DNA from: Clostridiales bacterium UBA6114
Lineage (GTDB): Bacteria; Bacillota; Clostridia; Oscillospirales; Butyricicoccaceae
Direction of reading: 5' to 3'
Assembly: GCA_002423435.1 (NCBI GenBank)
Contig: DIWE01000037.1
Location: 210,054 to 274,053, forward strand
DNA: 64,000 nucleotides
This document shows, one piece after another, positions 8,974 to 18,021 of this stretch. How positions within the stretch are numbered: position 1 is the stretch's first letter; each line of letters begins with the position of its first letter. The notes under the pieces were generated by a model, which was given only the letters and a program-made list of their open reading frames with translations, searched no databases and was not told the origin of the DNA. A program made the translations under genes and the position numbers.

Positions 8974-9540
8974 TTGCTCCTTCTGACGACTTTATTCCTC
9001 TTTACGCCGCTTAAGATTCACGTAAAGTTTCGAAACGGGCTTGAGCTCCTGAAGGTTTCCTTCGGTTTTTTGCATCTCACGCTTTTTCCGTTTAAGGCTA
9101 AAAGAAAGAAAGCGGCAAAGCCGAGTAGGAAGGCCGCCCCCGCGAAAAAGCGGGAGCTTCCGTTCGAGTTAAGCTCGGTTTCCGACGCGCTCCGGTTTGC
9201 AAGGAGAGCATCGGGCAAGGCCTTAAAGAAAATCGTTGTCGAGCGGTTCGACCTCTCGCTTACGATCGCCGCGGAGGACCCGGCAAAGACCGGTATCCTT
9301 TACGGCCAGGCGTCCATGGCGTCCGGGATTCTTCTGCCCCTTTTCGACGGGATGTTCCATGTCAGAGAGCGCACGGTGAATATCAGGGCCGATTTTTCCA
9401 TGACAAAGCCTGAAGTAAGCGTCGACACGGTGATATTTACGCGGCCGGTCCAAATGCTTCTCGTCGGGTCTTTGCTGATTTTTCATCTGCCGGTTAAAAT
9501 AAAAAAAAGGAAAAAAGATAAGGCGGTGTCAGTATCATGA
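8974..9540 (+). CDS. DUF2953 family protein (membrane-anchored, often beside gerW/ytfJ)
   Basis: A protein of unknown function with an N-terminal hydrophobic segment, a basic region (residues about 38-60) and a C-terminal domain that fits DUF2953, often encoded just before ytfJ/gerW in sporulating Clostridia. The TTG at 8974 is the only usual start codon, but it lies inside the membrane segment. The open frame extends upstream to 8920 and reads a good continuation of the helix (IFAFFFTTTLGRIVLVLL), so translation may really begin at an unusual codon such as ATC 8926, behind AGAGGGTG in the scpB end. The role is inferred only from gene order. Confidence 0.7.
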   Translation: MLLLTTLFLFTPLKIHVKFRNGLELLKVSFGFLHLTLFPFKAKRKKAAKPSRKAAPAKKRELPFELSSVSDALRFARRASGKALKKIVVERFDLSLTIAAEDPAKTGILYGQASMASGILLPLFDGMFHVRERTVNIRADFSMTKPEVSVDTVIFTRPVQMLLVGSLLIFHLPVKIKKRKKDKAVSVS

Positions 9541-9923
9541 GTCATCCTATTGAAGATTTAATGTCGACGACTATGGCGAAAATAAGGGATATGGTCGATG
9601 CCAACACCATCATCGGCACGCCGATCACGGCAGCCGACGGCGTTACGCTAATCCCGATTTCGAAGCTTTCGTTCGGTTTTGCGTCCGGCGGCAGCGATAT
9701 GAAGGGGAAAGCTTCAAACGAGCAGCAGCTTTTCGGCGGTGGAAGCGGCGCGGGCGTACACCTGTCTCCGGTCGCCTTTGTCGTCATTTCAAACGGAACT
9801 GTCCGCATTCTGCCGATCGCTCCGCCTCCGAGCACCACTGTCGACCGCGTGATCGACATCGTACCCGACGTGATGGACCGGATCAAGAAATTTCTCGACG
9901 AGCGAAAAGAGGAGCAGGAATAG
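9537..9923 (+). CDS. ytfJ: GerW family sporulation protein (YtfJ)
   Basis: This 128-residue protein matches the YtfJ/GerW family, whose B. subtilis member is needed for normal spore germination with L-alanine. Recognisable features are DANTIIGTPI near the N-terminus, the Gly-rich SFGFASGGSD and the segment PVAFVVIS. There is no signal peptide. Its ATG overlaps the stop of the DUF2953 gene, so the two are translationally coupled, supporting a shared sporulation role. Confidence 0.93.
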   Translation: MSHPIEDLMSTTMAKIRDMVDANTIIGTPITAADGVTLIPISKLSFGFASGGSDMKGKASNEQQLFGGGSGAGVHLSPVAFVVISNGTVRILPIAPPPSTTVDRVIDIVPDVMDRIKKFLDERKEEQE

Positions 9924-10046
9924 CACCCGGCGCAAAAAACGCCCCTAATGAGGCAGATACGCAAAAAATACAAAATCAGTTTTGACAATGAACTCATAAA
10001 AATCTCCATCTGCTCGTATTCTTAATACAAAGCAGGTGGTTTTTTG

Positions 10047-11150
10047 ATGCATGGTAAAAAAATAATCGCGCTTATTCTGATCCTTCCTTTTTTCTTCCTG
10101 AGGGCGCCGGCGCTGAGCGTTTCCGCGCACTCGGCGATCCTTTACGATCCTGTTTCCGAAAAGGCGCTTTTTGAAAAGGATGCCGATGAAAGACGGCCGA
10201 TGGCGAGCACGACGAAAATCATGACGGCGGTCTGCGCCCTCGATTACGGAAATCCGGAAGACCAGGTCCTGATCAAAAGGGAATACACGCTTGTCGAAGG
10301 CTCCTCCATGTACCTGAAAGCGGGGGAGGTGCTGTCCTTAAACTGCCTTTTGCACGGTCTTTTGCTCCTTTCGGGAAATGACGCCGCAAAAGCGATCGCG
10401 GGGCATCTCTCGGGGTCCGACAGCGCGTTCGCGAAGCTCATGAACGAAAAGGCGCAGGAGCTCTCGCTTAATAATACCCACTTCGAAAACCCGAGCGGGC
10501 TCGACGGCGAAAACCACTATACGTCGGCAAGGGATCTCGCGCGGCTTGCGGCCTATGCCATGGATATGCCCGAGTTCCGGGAGATCGCCTCAAAAAAGCA
10601 GTACCATGACGGCACCCGCGCGATGCGAAACCACAACCGCCTTTTGTGGCAATACGACGGGGCCGACGGCGTAAAAACCGGGTTTACGAAAAGATCGGGC
10701 AGATGCCTTGTTTCGAGCGCCGAACGGCAGGGGAGAAGGCTGGTCGTCGCCACCTTAAACGCGCCGAGCGATTGGAGCGACCACACACAGCTGTTAAACT
10801 ACGGTTTTTCCCTCTTCTCCGACAAAACGCTCGCAAAGGAGGGCGAGCCTGTGCTGACCGTCCCCGTCGTGGGCGGAATCTCGGGCGGGGTCGCCGTTTT
10901 CTGCCCGGAGGAGATCACGTATTCTCTGACGGATGAAGAAAATCAAAACTTAAAACGCGAGTTTTTCGGTCCGCGCTTTGCTTACGCGCCCGTTAAACGC
11001 GGCGGCCTTTACGGCACGATGCGCTTTACCTTAAACGGCAAAATAATTGCCGAGACTCCCGTTTATTACCACGACTCGGTACCGGTAAAAGAAAAACAAA
11101 AATCCGGCGGATTTTTTTCAAAAATTGCAGAGTTCTTCGGATTCTGCTAA
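10047..11150 (+). CDS. dacF: D-alanyl-D-alanine carboxypeptidase (DacF type)
   Basis: A serine peptidase of the penicillin-binding protein family (S11) that trims the terminal D-alanine from peptidoglycan stem peptides. A signal peptide (KKIIALILILPFFFLRAP, then ALSVSA) exports it. The three active-site motifs are Ser54-x-x-Lys57 (STTK), Ser109-Gly-Asn and Lys210-Thr-Gly. I use ATG 10047 rather than TTG 10044 because AGGTGG is then seven bases away. In Bacillus dacF lies before spoIIA and is a forespore gene; here it follows ytfJ, so a sporulation role is likely but not shown. Confidence 0.92.
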   Translation: MHGKKIIALILILPFFFLRAPALSVSAHSAILYDPVSEKALFEKDADERRPMASTTKIMTAVCALDYGNPEDQVLIKREYTLVEGSSMYLKAGEVLSLNCLLHGLLLLSGNDAAKAIAGHLSGSDSAFAKLMNEKAQELSLNNTHFENPSGLDGENHYTSARDLARLAAYAMDMPEFREIASKKQYHDGTRAMRNHNRLLWQYDGADGVKTGFTKRSGRCLVSSAERQGRRLVVATLNAPSDWSDHTQLLNYGFSLFSDKTLAKEGEPVLTVPVVGGISGGVAVFCPEEITYSLTDEENQNLKREFFGPRFAYAPVKRGGLYGTMRFTLNGKIIAETPVYYHDSVPVKEKQKSGGFFSKIAEFFGFC

Positions 11151-11203
11151 AATGATACCGGACAGGGGAATCCTGTGATTTGATTTGAAAAGGGAGCAGT
11201 ATC

Positions 11204-11923
11204 TTGAAAGAAAGACTGCAAAAGATTTTATCTTCATACGGAATTGCATCACGGCGCCGTTCGGAGGAACTGATCCGGGCTTTAAGGGTAACGGTCAACG
11301 GCGAAATCGCTCTTTTGGGCAGCCTCGCCGACCCGGAGCGCGACGAGATCCGCGTCGACGGAGTGCCCGTTGTTAAAAAACCGGAGCCCGTTTATATCAT
11401 GCTCAACAAGCCCGCGGGGTATATCACCAGCTTATCCGACGAAAAGGGAAGGCGCACCGTTTTGGAGCTTTTATCCGGCCTTCCCGAAAGGGTATATCCC
11501 GTAGGGCGGCTCGATTACCTGTCGGAAGGGCTTCTTCTATTGACAAACGACGGGGAATTCGCGTATAGGCTGACCCATCCGAAGCACGAAATTTCCAAAA
11601 CCTATCAGGCCGAGGTTTCGGGCGACCTGGATGCGGCTGTGCCTCTGCTTTCCCGGGACATGCTGATCGACGGGTACCGGATCCGGCCGGCCGGAATCGA
11701 AATTATCAATAAGAACCGGGCGGGCGGGATTCTCTCGATCACAATCTTCGAGGGCAGGAACCGGCAGATCCGAAAGATGTGCGACCAAAGCGGACTGAAG
11801 GTCTTAAAGCTGAAACGGATTTCGGTCGGCACGCTGGAGCTTCGGGATCTTCCCCCTGGCAAATGGCGCCATCTGACGCCGGAGGAGCGCGCTTATCTCG
11901 ATTCCTGCGGTGAAAAAAAATGA
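11204..11923 (+). CDS. rluB: rRNA pseudouridine synthase (RsuA/RluB family)
   Basis: The enzyme converts a specific rRNA uridine to pseudouridine. An N-terminal S4 RNA-binding domain (about 1-60, starting KERLQKILSSYGIASRR) precedes the catalytic domain, which carries the family motif GRLDYLSEGLLLLTND with catalytic Asp104 and a later FEGRNRQIRKM. The length is 239 residues. Start TTG 11204 has AGGGAG seven bases upstream. In Firmicutes rluB often lies by scpB, as here, and the target is most likely 23S rRNA, but RsuA-type specificity cannot be excluded. Confidence 0.93.
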   Translation: MKERLQKILSSYGIASRRRSEELIRALRVTVNGEIALLGSLADPERDEIRVDGVPVVKKPEPVYIMLNKPAGYITSLSDEKGRRTVLELLSGLPERVYPVGRLDYLSEGLLLLTNDGEFAYRLTHPKHEISKTYQAEVSGDLDAAVPLLSRDMLIDGYRIRPAGIEIINKNRAGGILSITIFEGRNRQIRKMCDQSGLKVLKLKRISVGTLELRDLPPGKWRHLTPEERAYLDSCGEKK

Positions 11924-11943
11924 TTGCGTTAAAAACCATACTA

Positions 11944-11972
11944 TTGCCTTTCCCGACCGATTCTTATATAAT
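11944..11972 (+). promoter_or_regulatory. Predicted promoter of the RpiR-family regulator
   Basis: TTGCCT (11944-11949), 17 bases, then TATAAT (11967-11972), about 50 bases upstream of the ATG at 12021. This promoter fits the downstream start and argues against a start inside the rluB end. Confidence 0.7.
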
Positions 11973-12020
11973 GAAAGTAATGGCTCGTATAATTGCAATT
12001 TGGCAGGAGGGCTTATATCC

Positions 12021-12899
12021 ATGAACGATTTTTTAAATAGAATTCAGGCACACGCGGCGGACTTTTCCAAAGGGCAGCGCATGATTGCAAAATATATTTC
12101 CGAGCATTACGACAAGGCGGCCTTTATGACCGCGCACAAGCTTGGCGAAATGGTATCGGTCAGCGAATCGACCGTCGTGCGCTTTGCGACCGAAATCGGA
12201 TACGACGGATACCCCGAGCTGCAAAGCGCTTTACAGGAAATGATCCGCAATCGCCTGACCGCCGTGCAGCGGCTTGACGTTACCTCGGACCGGATGGGGA
12301 AGCAGGAGGTGCTCCGGTCGGTTCTGGTCTCCGATATCGAGAAGATCAAGCTGACATTGGAACAAATCGACCGCAAGGTGTTTGAAAACGCCGTTTCCCG
12401 CATTCTGTCGGCCGAAAGCATTTACATTCTGGGCGACCGCTCGTCCGCGGCGCTTGCAAGCTTTCTGGGCTTTTACTTTCACCTGATTTTTCCCGATGTC
12501 CACCTTGTGCATACGACAAGCCCGAGCGAGACCTTCGAGCAGATGATACGGGTCGGAACGGGCGACGTCGTGATCGGCATCAGCTTCCCGCGTTACTCGA
12601 GGCGCACGGTGCAGGCGCTCAAATACGCAAAAAGCATGTCCTCGACAACGATCGCGCTTACCGACAGCCTTCTGTCCCCGCTTGCGCAGGACGCGGACTA
12701 CACCCTGATCGCGAAAAGCGACATGGCCTCCTTCGCCGATTCGCTTGTCGCGCCCCTAAGCGTGATCAACGCGCTGATCGCGGCGGTCGGCATGAAAAAA
12801 CGCGACGAGATCGCCGAGACCTTTTCAAAGCTTGAGGCGATTTGGGACGAGTATGACGTATATGAAAAATTCGAAAAAAGCGATGGGGCGCAGATTTAA
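12021..12899 (+). CDS. MurR/RpiR family transcriptional regulator
   Basis: An N-terminal HTH_6 domain (residues 1-77, with KLGEMVSVSESTVVRFATEIGY as two joined parts of the helix-turn-helix) is followed by a SIS sugar-phosphate-binding domain (about 115-250). Members usually sense phosphosugars or amino-sugar phosphates. The frame is open upstream to 11910, but ATG 12021 has GGAGGG nine bases ahead and a promoter just before it, giving 292 residues, the family norm. No sugar genes are adjacent, so the target is not known. The next gene starts six bases after its stop. Confidence 0.88.
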   Translation: MNDFLNRIQAHAADFSKGQRMIAKYISEHYDKAAFMTAHKLGEMVSVSESTVVRFATEIGYDGYPELQSALQEMIRNRLTAVQRLDVTSDRMGKQEVLRSVLVSDIEKIKLTLEQIDRKVFENAVSRILSAESIYILGDRSSAALASFLGFYFHLIFPDVHLVHTTSPSETFEQMIRVGTGDVVIGISFPRYSRRTVQALKYAKSMSSTTIALTDSLLSPLAQDADYTLIAKSDMASFADSLVAPLSVINALIAAVGMKKRDEIAETFSKLEAIWDEYDVYEKFEKSDGAQI

Positions 12900-12904
12900 C
12901 CAAA

Positions 12905-14149
12905 ATGCCTGAATTTTTTAACACAGTAATTGTCGGCGGGGGGCCGGCGGGGCTTATGGCGGCTTATGCCGCGGCCTCGGACAAAAACAGGGTGTTATTG
13001 CTCGAAAAAAACGAGCTGCCGGGGCGAAAGCTCGGCATTACCGGAAAAGGCCGGTGTAATCTTACAAACAACTGCACGCCGGACATCCTGTTAAAAAACA
13101 TTCCGGTCAACCCCAAGTTTTTAATGAGCGCTTTTTCGAGGTTTTCCTCCGTCGATACGATGGATTTTTTTGAAACGCACGGCCTTAAGCTGAAAACGGA
13201 GCGCGGAAACCGCGTTTTCCCGGTTTCGGACAAGGCGTCGGACGTTGTTTCCGTTTTGCTGCGGGCCGTCAAAAGCAAAGGCGTTGAAATCAGGAAAGAA
13301 ACGGCGTTTGAAATCCTGGAACAGGGAGGGCGGGTATGCGCCGCCAAAACGACGGAGGGCATTGTCGACTGCGACTTCTGCATTATTGCAACGGGAGGGC
13401 TGTCGTACCCGAAAACCGGCTCTACCGGCGACGGATATCGGTTTGGGCGTTCCCTCGGCCATTCGATTATTACGCCAAAGCCGTCTCTCGTGCCGCTGGA
13501 GGCGTCTCCCGCGCTTTGCAGGGCGCTTTCGGGGCTGTCCCTTAGGAATGTATCGATCAGGGTTTTGGACGGGGAGAAGGAGGTTTTTTCCGATTTCGGA
13601 GAGATGCTCTTTACCCATTTCGGGGTTTCCGGGCCGCTTATTTTAAGCGCCTCCTCCCACATGCGCGATTTTTCCGGCAAATCCTACAAGCTTCATATCG
13701 ACTTAAAACCGGCCCTCGACCATGATACGCTCGACAGAAGGATTCTTCGCGATTTTAACGAGAACATAAACCGCGACCTTGTAAACGGGCTTTCCCGGCT
13801 TTTGCCTCAAAAACTGATACCCGCTATCGTCGAGCTTTCGGGTATCCCGCCCCACAGCAAAATCCATTCGATTACAAAAGACGAGCGCATGAGGCTTACA
13901 AAGGCGATCAAATCTCTTAAGCTTACCGTCCTTCGGCCGCGCCCGATCGACGAGGCGGTTATCACCTCGGGCGGAATTGCGGTCGGGGAATTAGACCCGA
14001 AAACAATGGAGTCAAAGCTTGTAAAGTGTCTCTACTTTGCAGGAGAAGTGATCGATGTCGACGCCTATACGGGAGGCTTTAATCTGCAGATCGCCTTTTC
14101 TACGGGTTATGTCGCCGGCAGCTCGATCAGGGAAAGGTGCGGAGGCTAA
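12905..14149 (+). CDS. NAD(P)/FAD-dependent oxidoreductase, HI0933/BaiN family
   Basis: A flavoprotein of the HI0933 (YhiN/BaiN) family. The FAD dinucleotide motif VGGGPAGLMAAYAAA is at the N-terminus, followed by the conserved GITGKGRCNLTN segment, a middle FATGGLSYP-like block (IIATGGLSYPKTGSTGDGY) and a C-terminal GEVIDVDAYTGGFNLQIAFSTGY. The 414-residue length is normal. BaiN from a bile-acid-metabolising Clostridium was reported as a flavoprotein of that pathway, but most members are of unknown function, and no bile-acid genes are seen here. It commonly precedes cmk in Clostridia. Confidence 0.88.
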   Translation: MPEFFNTVIVGGGPAGLMAAYAAASDKNRVLLLEKNELPGRKLGITGKGRCNLTNNCTPDILLKNIPVNPKFLMSAFSRFSSVDTMDFFETHGLKLKTERGNRVFPVSDKASDVVSVLLRAVKSKGVEIRKETAFEILEQGGRVCAAKTTEGIVDCDFCIIATGGLSYPKTGSTGDGYRFGRSLGHSIITPKPSLVPLEASPALCRALSGLSLRNVSIRVLDGEKEVFSDFGEMLFTHFGVSGPLILSASSHMRDFSGKSYKLHIDLKPALDHDTLDRRILRDFNENINRDLVNGLSRLLPQKLIPAIVELSGIPPHSKIHSITKDERMRLTKAIKSLKLTVLRPRPIDEAVITSGGIAVGELDPKTMESKLVKCLYFAGEVIDVDAYTGGFNLQIAFSTGYVAGSSIRERCGG

Positions 14150-14301
14150 AGGAGCCCTGATCGGATTGCCAGAGAAATTTTATCAGATCAATTCGGCGGG
14201 CCGCTTAGCCGTAAAAAGCGGCAGCCGCGGCAAACAAGGGAAAGCTCGGTCTAAGCGGAAAGGGCTTGCCGGCGTTTTATACTGCGGCGGATGGAGCTTT
14301 T

Positions 14302-14712
14302 ATGAGCATAGGAAGCCGCGAAGTGGCAGCCGCCGCGATCCGGCTCGCGGTCACTTTAAACATGGAAGAGGAAGAGGCGCTCAAGTCCGAGTTTTTGGGT
14401 CTCGACATAAAAGTTGCCGCCACCAATTTCGGCGGAGAGTTTATTCCGGCGATCAACAAGATCATTGAACGCGCCGTCGTCGCCGCAAAGCGGGAAGGGG
14501 TTATCACAGCCGCGCACTGCGATGAGGGCGCCGTCGCGGGCGCTGCCAGGGAAGCCATTTCACAGATCGTAAACAAGGCGATCGGTTCGAATATCGGCGG
14601 AAAGATCGCAATCGCCCGGCATGAGGAGCATGTGAGCGTGGCTGTCTTTTTCGGGATCGGCCTTCTGCATCTGAATGAAATTGCAATCGGGATGGGTCAC
14701 AGAGTGATCTGA
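14302..14712 (+). CDS. hutP: HutP family protein
   Basis: In Bacillus HutP is a histidine- and Mg-responsive RNA-binding antiterminator of the histidine-utilisation operon. This 136-residue protein has the family's overall layout: MSIGSREVAAAAIRLAVT, an ITAAHCDEGAVAGAAREA block and the HEEHVSVAVFFGIGLLH C-terminus. ATG 14302 with GGAG five bases ahead is the best start. No hut genes are in the window; in Clostridia the gene is regularly placed before cmk-plsC-ispH, as here, so its target is unknown. The 150-base gap before it contains only short GC-rich repeats. Confidence 0.85.
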   Translation: MSIGSREVAAAAIRLAVTLNMEEEEALKSEFLGLDIKVAATNFGGEFIPAINKIIERAVVAAKREGVITAAHCDEGAVAGAAREAISQIVNKAIGSNIGGKIAIARHEEHVSVAVFFGIGLLHLNEIAIGMGHRVI

Positions 14713-14733
14713 CCGTTATCGGAGGTATATCAA

Positions 14734-15420
14734 TTGCAAAAAAAGAAAATTAAAATAGCGCTGGACGGGCCCTCCGGTGCGGGAAAAAGCACAATGGCAA
14801 AGTCCATAGCGAAGGAGTTCGGCCTGATTTACGTCGATACCGGCGCCATGTACCGGGCGATCGCTTTATACGCGTTGCGGCAAAATGTCGCGCCGAACGA
14901 TACCGGCGCCGTTACGGCGCTCCTTTCTTCCATCGAAATCGAGCTTAAGTACGAAAACGATATGCAGCACATATTCTTAAACGGCGAGGATGTGTCGGAC
15001 GCTGTCCGTGAACATGAGGTTTCGGCCGCGGCATCCGCTGTTTCGGCAATTCCCGAGGTGCGCCGTTTCCTGTTCGATCTGCAGCGTGCGATCGCCGAAC
15101 GCAACAGCGTGATCATGGACGGGCGCGACATCGGAACCGTTATTTTGCCCGACGCGGACTTAAAGCTTTTTTTGACGGCGACCCCCGAGGAGAGGGCGAA
15201 ACGCCGCTACAATGAGCTTCTTGAACGGGGGCAGAAGGTCGATTTTGAGACGGTGCTGGGCGATATGCAAAAGCGGGACAAGAACGACGAGCTCCGAGAT
15301 CAGGCGCCGCTTAAGCCGGCGCCGGATGCGGTTTTGCTCAACACGACCGGAAATTCCTTTTCCGATACGCTTTCGTTGATAAAAAAAGTGATTAAGGACC
15401 GTTTGAAAAATGTTCTTTAA
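14734..15420 (+). CDS. cmk: (d)CMP kinase
   Basis: Cytidylate kinase phosphorylates CMP and dCMP with ATP in pyrimidine salvage and DNA precursor supply. It has the P-loop GPSGAGKST (about 9-17), the DTGAMYRA substrate segment and GRDIGTVILPDA. The length of 228 residues is standard. It starts with TTG after GGAGG and overlaps plsC by 11 bases. The cmk-plsC-ispH-rpsA order is typical of Clostridia. Confidence 0.96.
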   Translation: MQKKKIKIALDGPSGAGKSTMAKSIAKEFGLIYVDTGAMYRAIALYALRQNVAPNDTGAVTALLSSIEIELKYENDMQHIFLNGEDVSDAVREHEVSAAASAVSAIPEVRRFLFDLQRAIAERNSVIMDGRDIGTVILPDADLKLFLTATPEERAKRRYNELLERGQKVDFETVLGDMQKRDKNDELRDQAPLKPAPDAVLLNTTGNSFSDTLSLIKKVIKDRLKNVL

Positions 15421-15979
15421 TATTATTTATTCTTTGCTGCGGATTGTGTTTTTTCCGTTTTACCGTTTGAAAATATATGGGAGGGAAAACATCCCGGATG
15501 CCGGAGGAATGCTCGTATGCGCAAACCATTCCTGCCTCAAGGATCCGATTTTTGTTGCCATTGCTCTTGGCCATAAGCATGCTTATACGTTTATGGCGAG
15601 GTCGGAGCTTTTTAAGATCCCCATATTCGGCTTTGTTATTAAAAAGCTCGGAGCCTTTCCGGTAAAGCGGGGCAGCGCGGACATAACCTCCATCAAAACC
15701 GCGATCCGCTCTCTTAAAGGCGGAAAGACTTTAATCGTTTTTCCCGAGGGCTCAAGGTTTTCCGACGATGTAAAAGCCGGTGCCGGGATGCTTGCCGTAA
15801 AAGGCGGGGCGCCGGTCGTCCCGGTTTACTTGAAAGGAACGAAACGCGTTTTTTCCACCGTCTGCATTTATATCGGGAAGCCGTTTGCGGTTCCTCCTCC
15901 GGAAAACAAGGATTACAAGGAGGTCGCGGGCAGCATTATGCAGACCGTCCGCACCCTTGCACAGGAGCCGTCGATATGA
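15410..15979 (+). CDS. plsC: 1-acyl-sn-glycerol-3-phosphate acyltransferase
   Basis: PlsC transfers an acyl chain to lysophosphatidic acid, making phosphatidic acid at the membrane. The catalytic HX4D motif is HSCLKD, and the second motif is FPEGSR. An N-terminal hydrophobic helix anchors the 189-residue protein. Its start overlaps cmk and its end overlaps ispH by four bases, so the three are tightly coupled. Confidence 0.94.
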   Translation: MFFNIIYSLLRIVFFPFYRLKIYGRENIPDAGGMLVCANHSCLKDPIFVAIALGHKHAYTFMARSELFKIPIFGFVIKKLGAFPVKRGSADITSIKTAIRSLKGGKTLIVFPEGSRFSDDVKAGAGMLAVKGGAPVVPVYLKGTKRVFSTVCIYIGKPFAVPPPENKDYKEVAGSIMQTVRTLAQEPSI

Positions 15980-18006
15980 ACATTACCCTTGCAAAAACCG
16001 CCGGTTTTTGCTTCGGCGTTTCCCGCGCCGTCAGTCTCGCGCATCAGCACTTGAAGGAGCACGGCACAATCTACACGCTCGGGCCGATCATCCACAACGC
16101 AAATGTCATTCAAAAGCTGGAAAAGGAAGGCATCCGGTCCGCGGACGATGTAAACGAGATTCCTGACGGTTCTTTTGTCGTGATCCGCACGCATGGCGTT
16201 TCAAAAAAAATATATGAAATTCTGCGTGAAAAAGGCTGCACTGTCGAAGATGCGACCTGTCCCTTTGTTGCAAAAATTCATAATATCGTAAAAAGGGAAG
16301 CGGAAGAAGGGCGGTTGGTTCTCATTATCGGAACAGGCGGCCATCCGGAAGTCACCGGAATCGAGGGCTGGTGCGAAAATTCAATCGTCATTGAGAGCCT
16401 TGAAATGCTTCAGGATTGGTTTCGGAAAACGGAAAACGCTGAAAATCTGCCGATTTCCGTGGTTGCGCAAACCACCTCAAATCAAAGCGTCTTCAAATCT
16501 TGTACCGAGTTTTTAAAAAAAGCGTGTACAAATGCGCGAATTTTTGATACAATATGTAACGCTACGGTCATGCGTCAGCTGGAAGCGCGGGAACTTGCTT
16601 CGAAATCCGATGCAATGATTATTATCGGCGACAGAACAAGCTCCAACACAAAGCATTTGTTTGAAATCTGCAGCAAGCTCTGCAATAAAACGGTGCTCGT
16701 AGAACGCGCAGACGAGCTCAGCCCTGCGTTTATGAAAATCGAGGGGCAGATCGGCATTACCGCCGGAGCATCCACACCCGCGTGGATAATTAAGGAGGTT
16801 ATGGACATTATGAGTGACGAAGTAAGAACCGAATCTGGCGAAAGTTTTGCTGAGCTTCTTAAGCAGTCATTTAAAACTTTAAATACAGGAGACAAGGTGG
16901 AAGGCGTCATCACCAATATTACGCCGATGGAGATCCAGGTTGATCTCGGCGTAAAACACGCCGGCTATATCCCGGTCGGTGAATTGAGCGACGATCCTTC
17001 TTATAAGGTCGAAGATCATCTGCGCCTTGGGGAAAAAATCGAGGCTTTTGTCATGCGCGTAAACGACCTGGAGGGCACGATCATGCTCTCAAAAAAGCGC
17101 CTTGATTCCATCAAGGGCTGGGAAAAGATTGAAGCCGCCCGTGAGGATAAAACCTCTGTGGAGGGCATTGTAGTCGAAGAAAACAAGGGCGGCATCGTCG
17201 TTGTCTGCCAGGGTGTCCGCGTTTTCGTTCCGGCCAGCCAGTCCGGGCTCCCGAAGGATAAGCCGCTTTCGGATCTCTTAAAGACGAAACAGCGCCTGAG
17301 GATTACGGAAGTCAACAGGGCAAGGCGCAGGGTCGTCGGCTCCATCCGCGCGATTTTAATGGAAGAGCGCAGACTTTCCTCCGAAAAGATCTGGGAGTCC
17401 ATCGCGGTTGGAAATGAATATAAAGGCGTTGTCAAATCGCTGACTTCCTACGGCGCTTTTGTCGATATCGGCGGCGTCGACGGTATGGTTCATGTTTCCG
17501 AGCTTTCCTGGAGCCGCATCAAGCACCCTTCGGAGGTGCTGAAGGTCGGAGACGAGATTCAAGTGCATGTCATCGCTCTCGACAAGGAAAAGAAAAAGAT
17601 TTCTCTGGGCTATCGCCTGCAGGAAGACAATCCTTGGTCGCAGGTCGAGGGGAAATACAAGGTCGGGGACACGGTATCCGTAAAAGTCATCAAATTTATG
17701 CCGTTCGGTGCGTTCGCGGAAATTATTCCGGGTGTCGACGGTCTCATCCATATCTCTCAGATCGCTTCCCGCCGCATCGAGAAGGCGGAGGATGCCTTAA
17801 AGCTGGGTGAGACAGTGGATGCCAGGATCACCGACATCGATTTCGAGAAGAAAAAGATCTCCTTAAGCATTAAGGCGCTTTTAATGCCGCCCGTTCCAAC
17901 GGAAAATGAGGTTCCGGAACCCGATGACGGAGAGCCCCATATCGTTGCGTCCTCCGGTGAGGAAAACGACATTATCCCCGAGGTTGAAGCCGAAAACGAA
18001 AACTGA
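15976..18006 (+). CDS. ispH: Bifunctional IspH (HMBPP reductase) / ribosomal S1-domain protein
   Basis: Residues 1-280 are IspH, the iron-sulfur enzyme that reduces HMBPP to IPP and DMAPP in the last step of the MEP isoprenoid pathway; the three cluster ligands are Cys12, Cys95 and Cys194, with HPEV and TTSNQS as further active-site segments. From about residue 300 there are four S1 RNA-binding repeats. A methionine near residue 279 could mark the ancestral S1 start. This fusion is a known feature of many Clostridia. dxs and ispA of the same pathway lie at 48-53 kb. An acidic tail follows residue 640. Confidence 0.96.
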   Translation: MNITLAKTAGFCFGVSRAVSLAHQHLKEHGTIYTLGPIIHNANVIQKLEKEGIRSADDVNEIPDGSFVVIRTHGVSKKIYEILREKGCTVEDATCPFVAKIHNIVKREAEEGRLVLIIGTGGHPEVTGIEGWCENSIVIESLEMLQDWFRKTENAENLPISVVAQTTSNQSVFKSCTEFLKKACTNARIFDTICNATVMRQLEARELASKSDAMIIIGDRTSSNTKHLFEICSKLCNKTVLVERADELSPAFMKIEGQIGITAGASTPAWIIKEVMDIMSDEVRTESGESFAELLKQSFKTLNTGDKVEGVITNITPMEIQVDLGVKHAGYIPVGELSDDPSYKVEDHLRLGEKIEAFVMRVNDLEGTIMLSKKRLDSIKGWEKIEAAREDKTSVEGIVVEENKGGIVVVCQGVRVFVPASQSGLPKDKPLSDLLKTKQRLRITEVNRARRRVVGSIRAILMEERRLSSEKIWESIAVGNEYKGVVKSLTSYGAFVDIGGVDGMVHVSELSWSRIKHPSEVLKVGDEIQVHVIALDKEKKKISLGYRLQEDNPWSQVEGKYKVGDTVSVKVIKFMPFGAFAEIIPGVDGLIHISQIASRRIEKAEDALKLGETVDARITDIDFEKKKISLSIKALLMPPVPTENEVPEPDDGEPHIVASSGEENDIIPEVEAENEN

Positions 18007-18021
18007 TGTTCGAAGGCGTTA

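Noticed and set aside
14150..14301. hut-type RNA target before hutP
   Set aside because: No NAG-repeat array or terminator that would suggest an autoregulatory HutP site.
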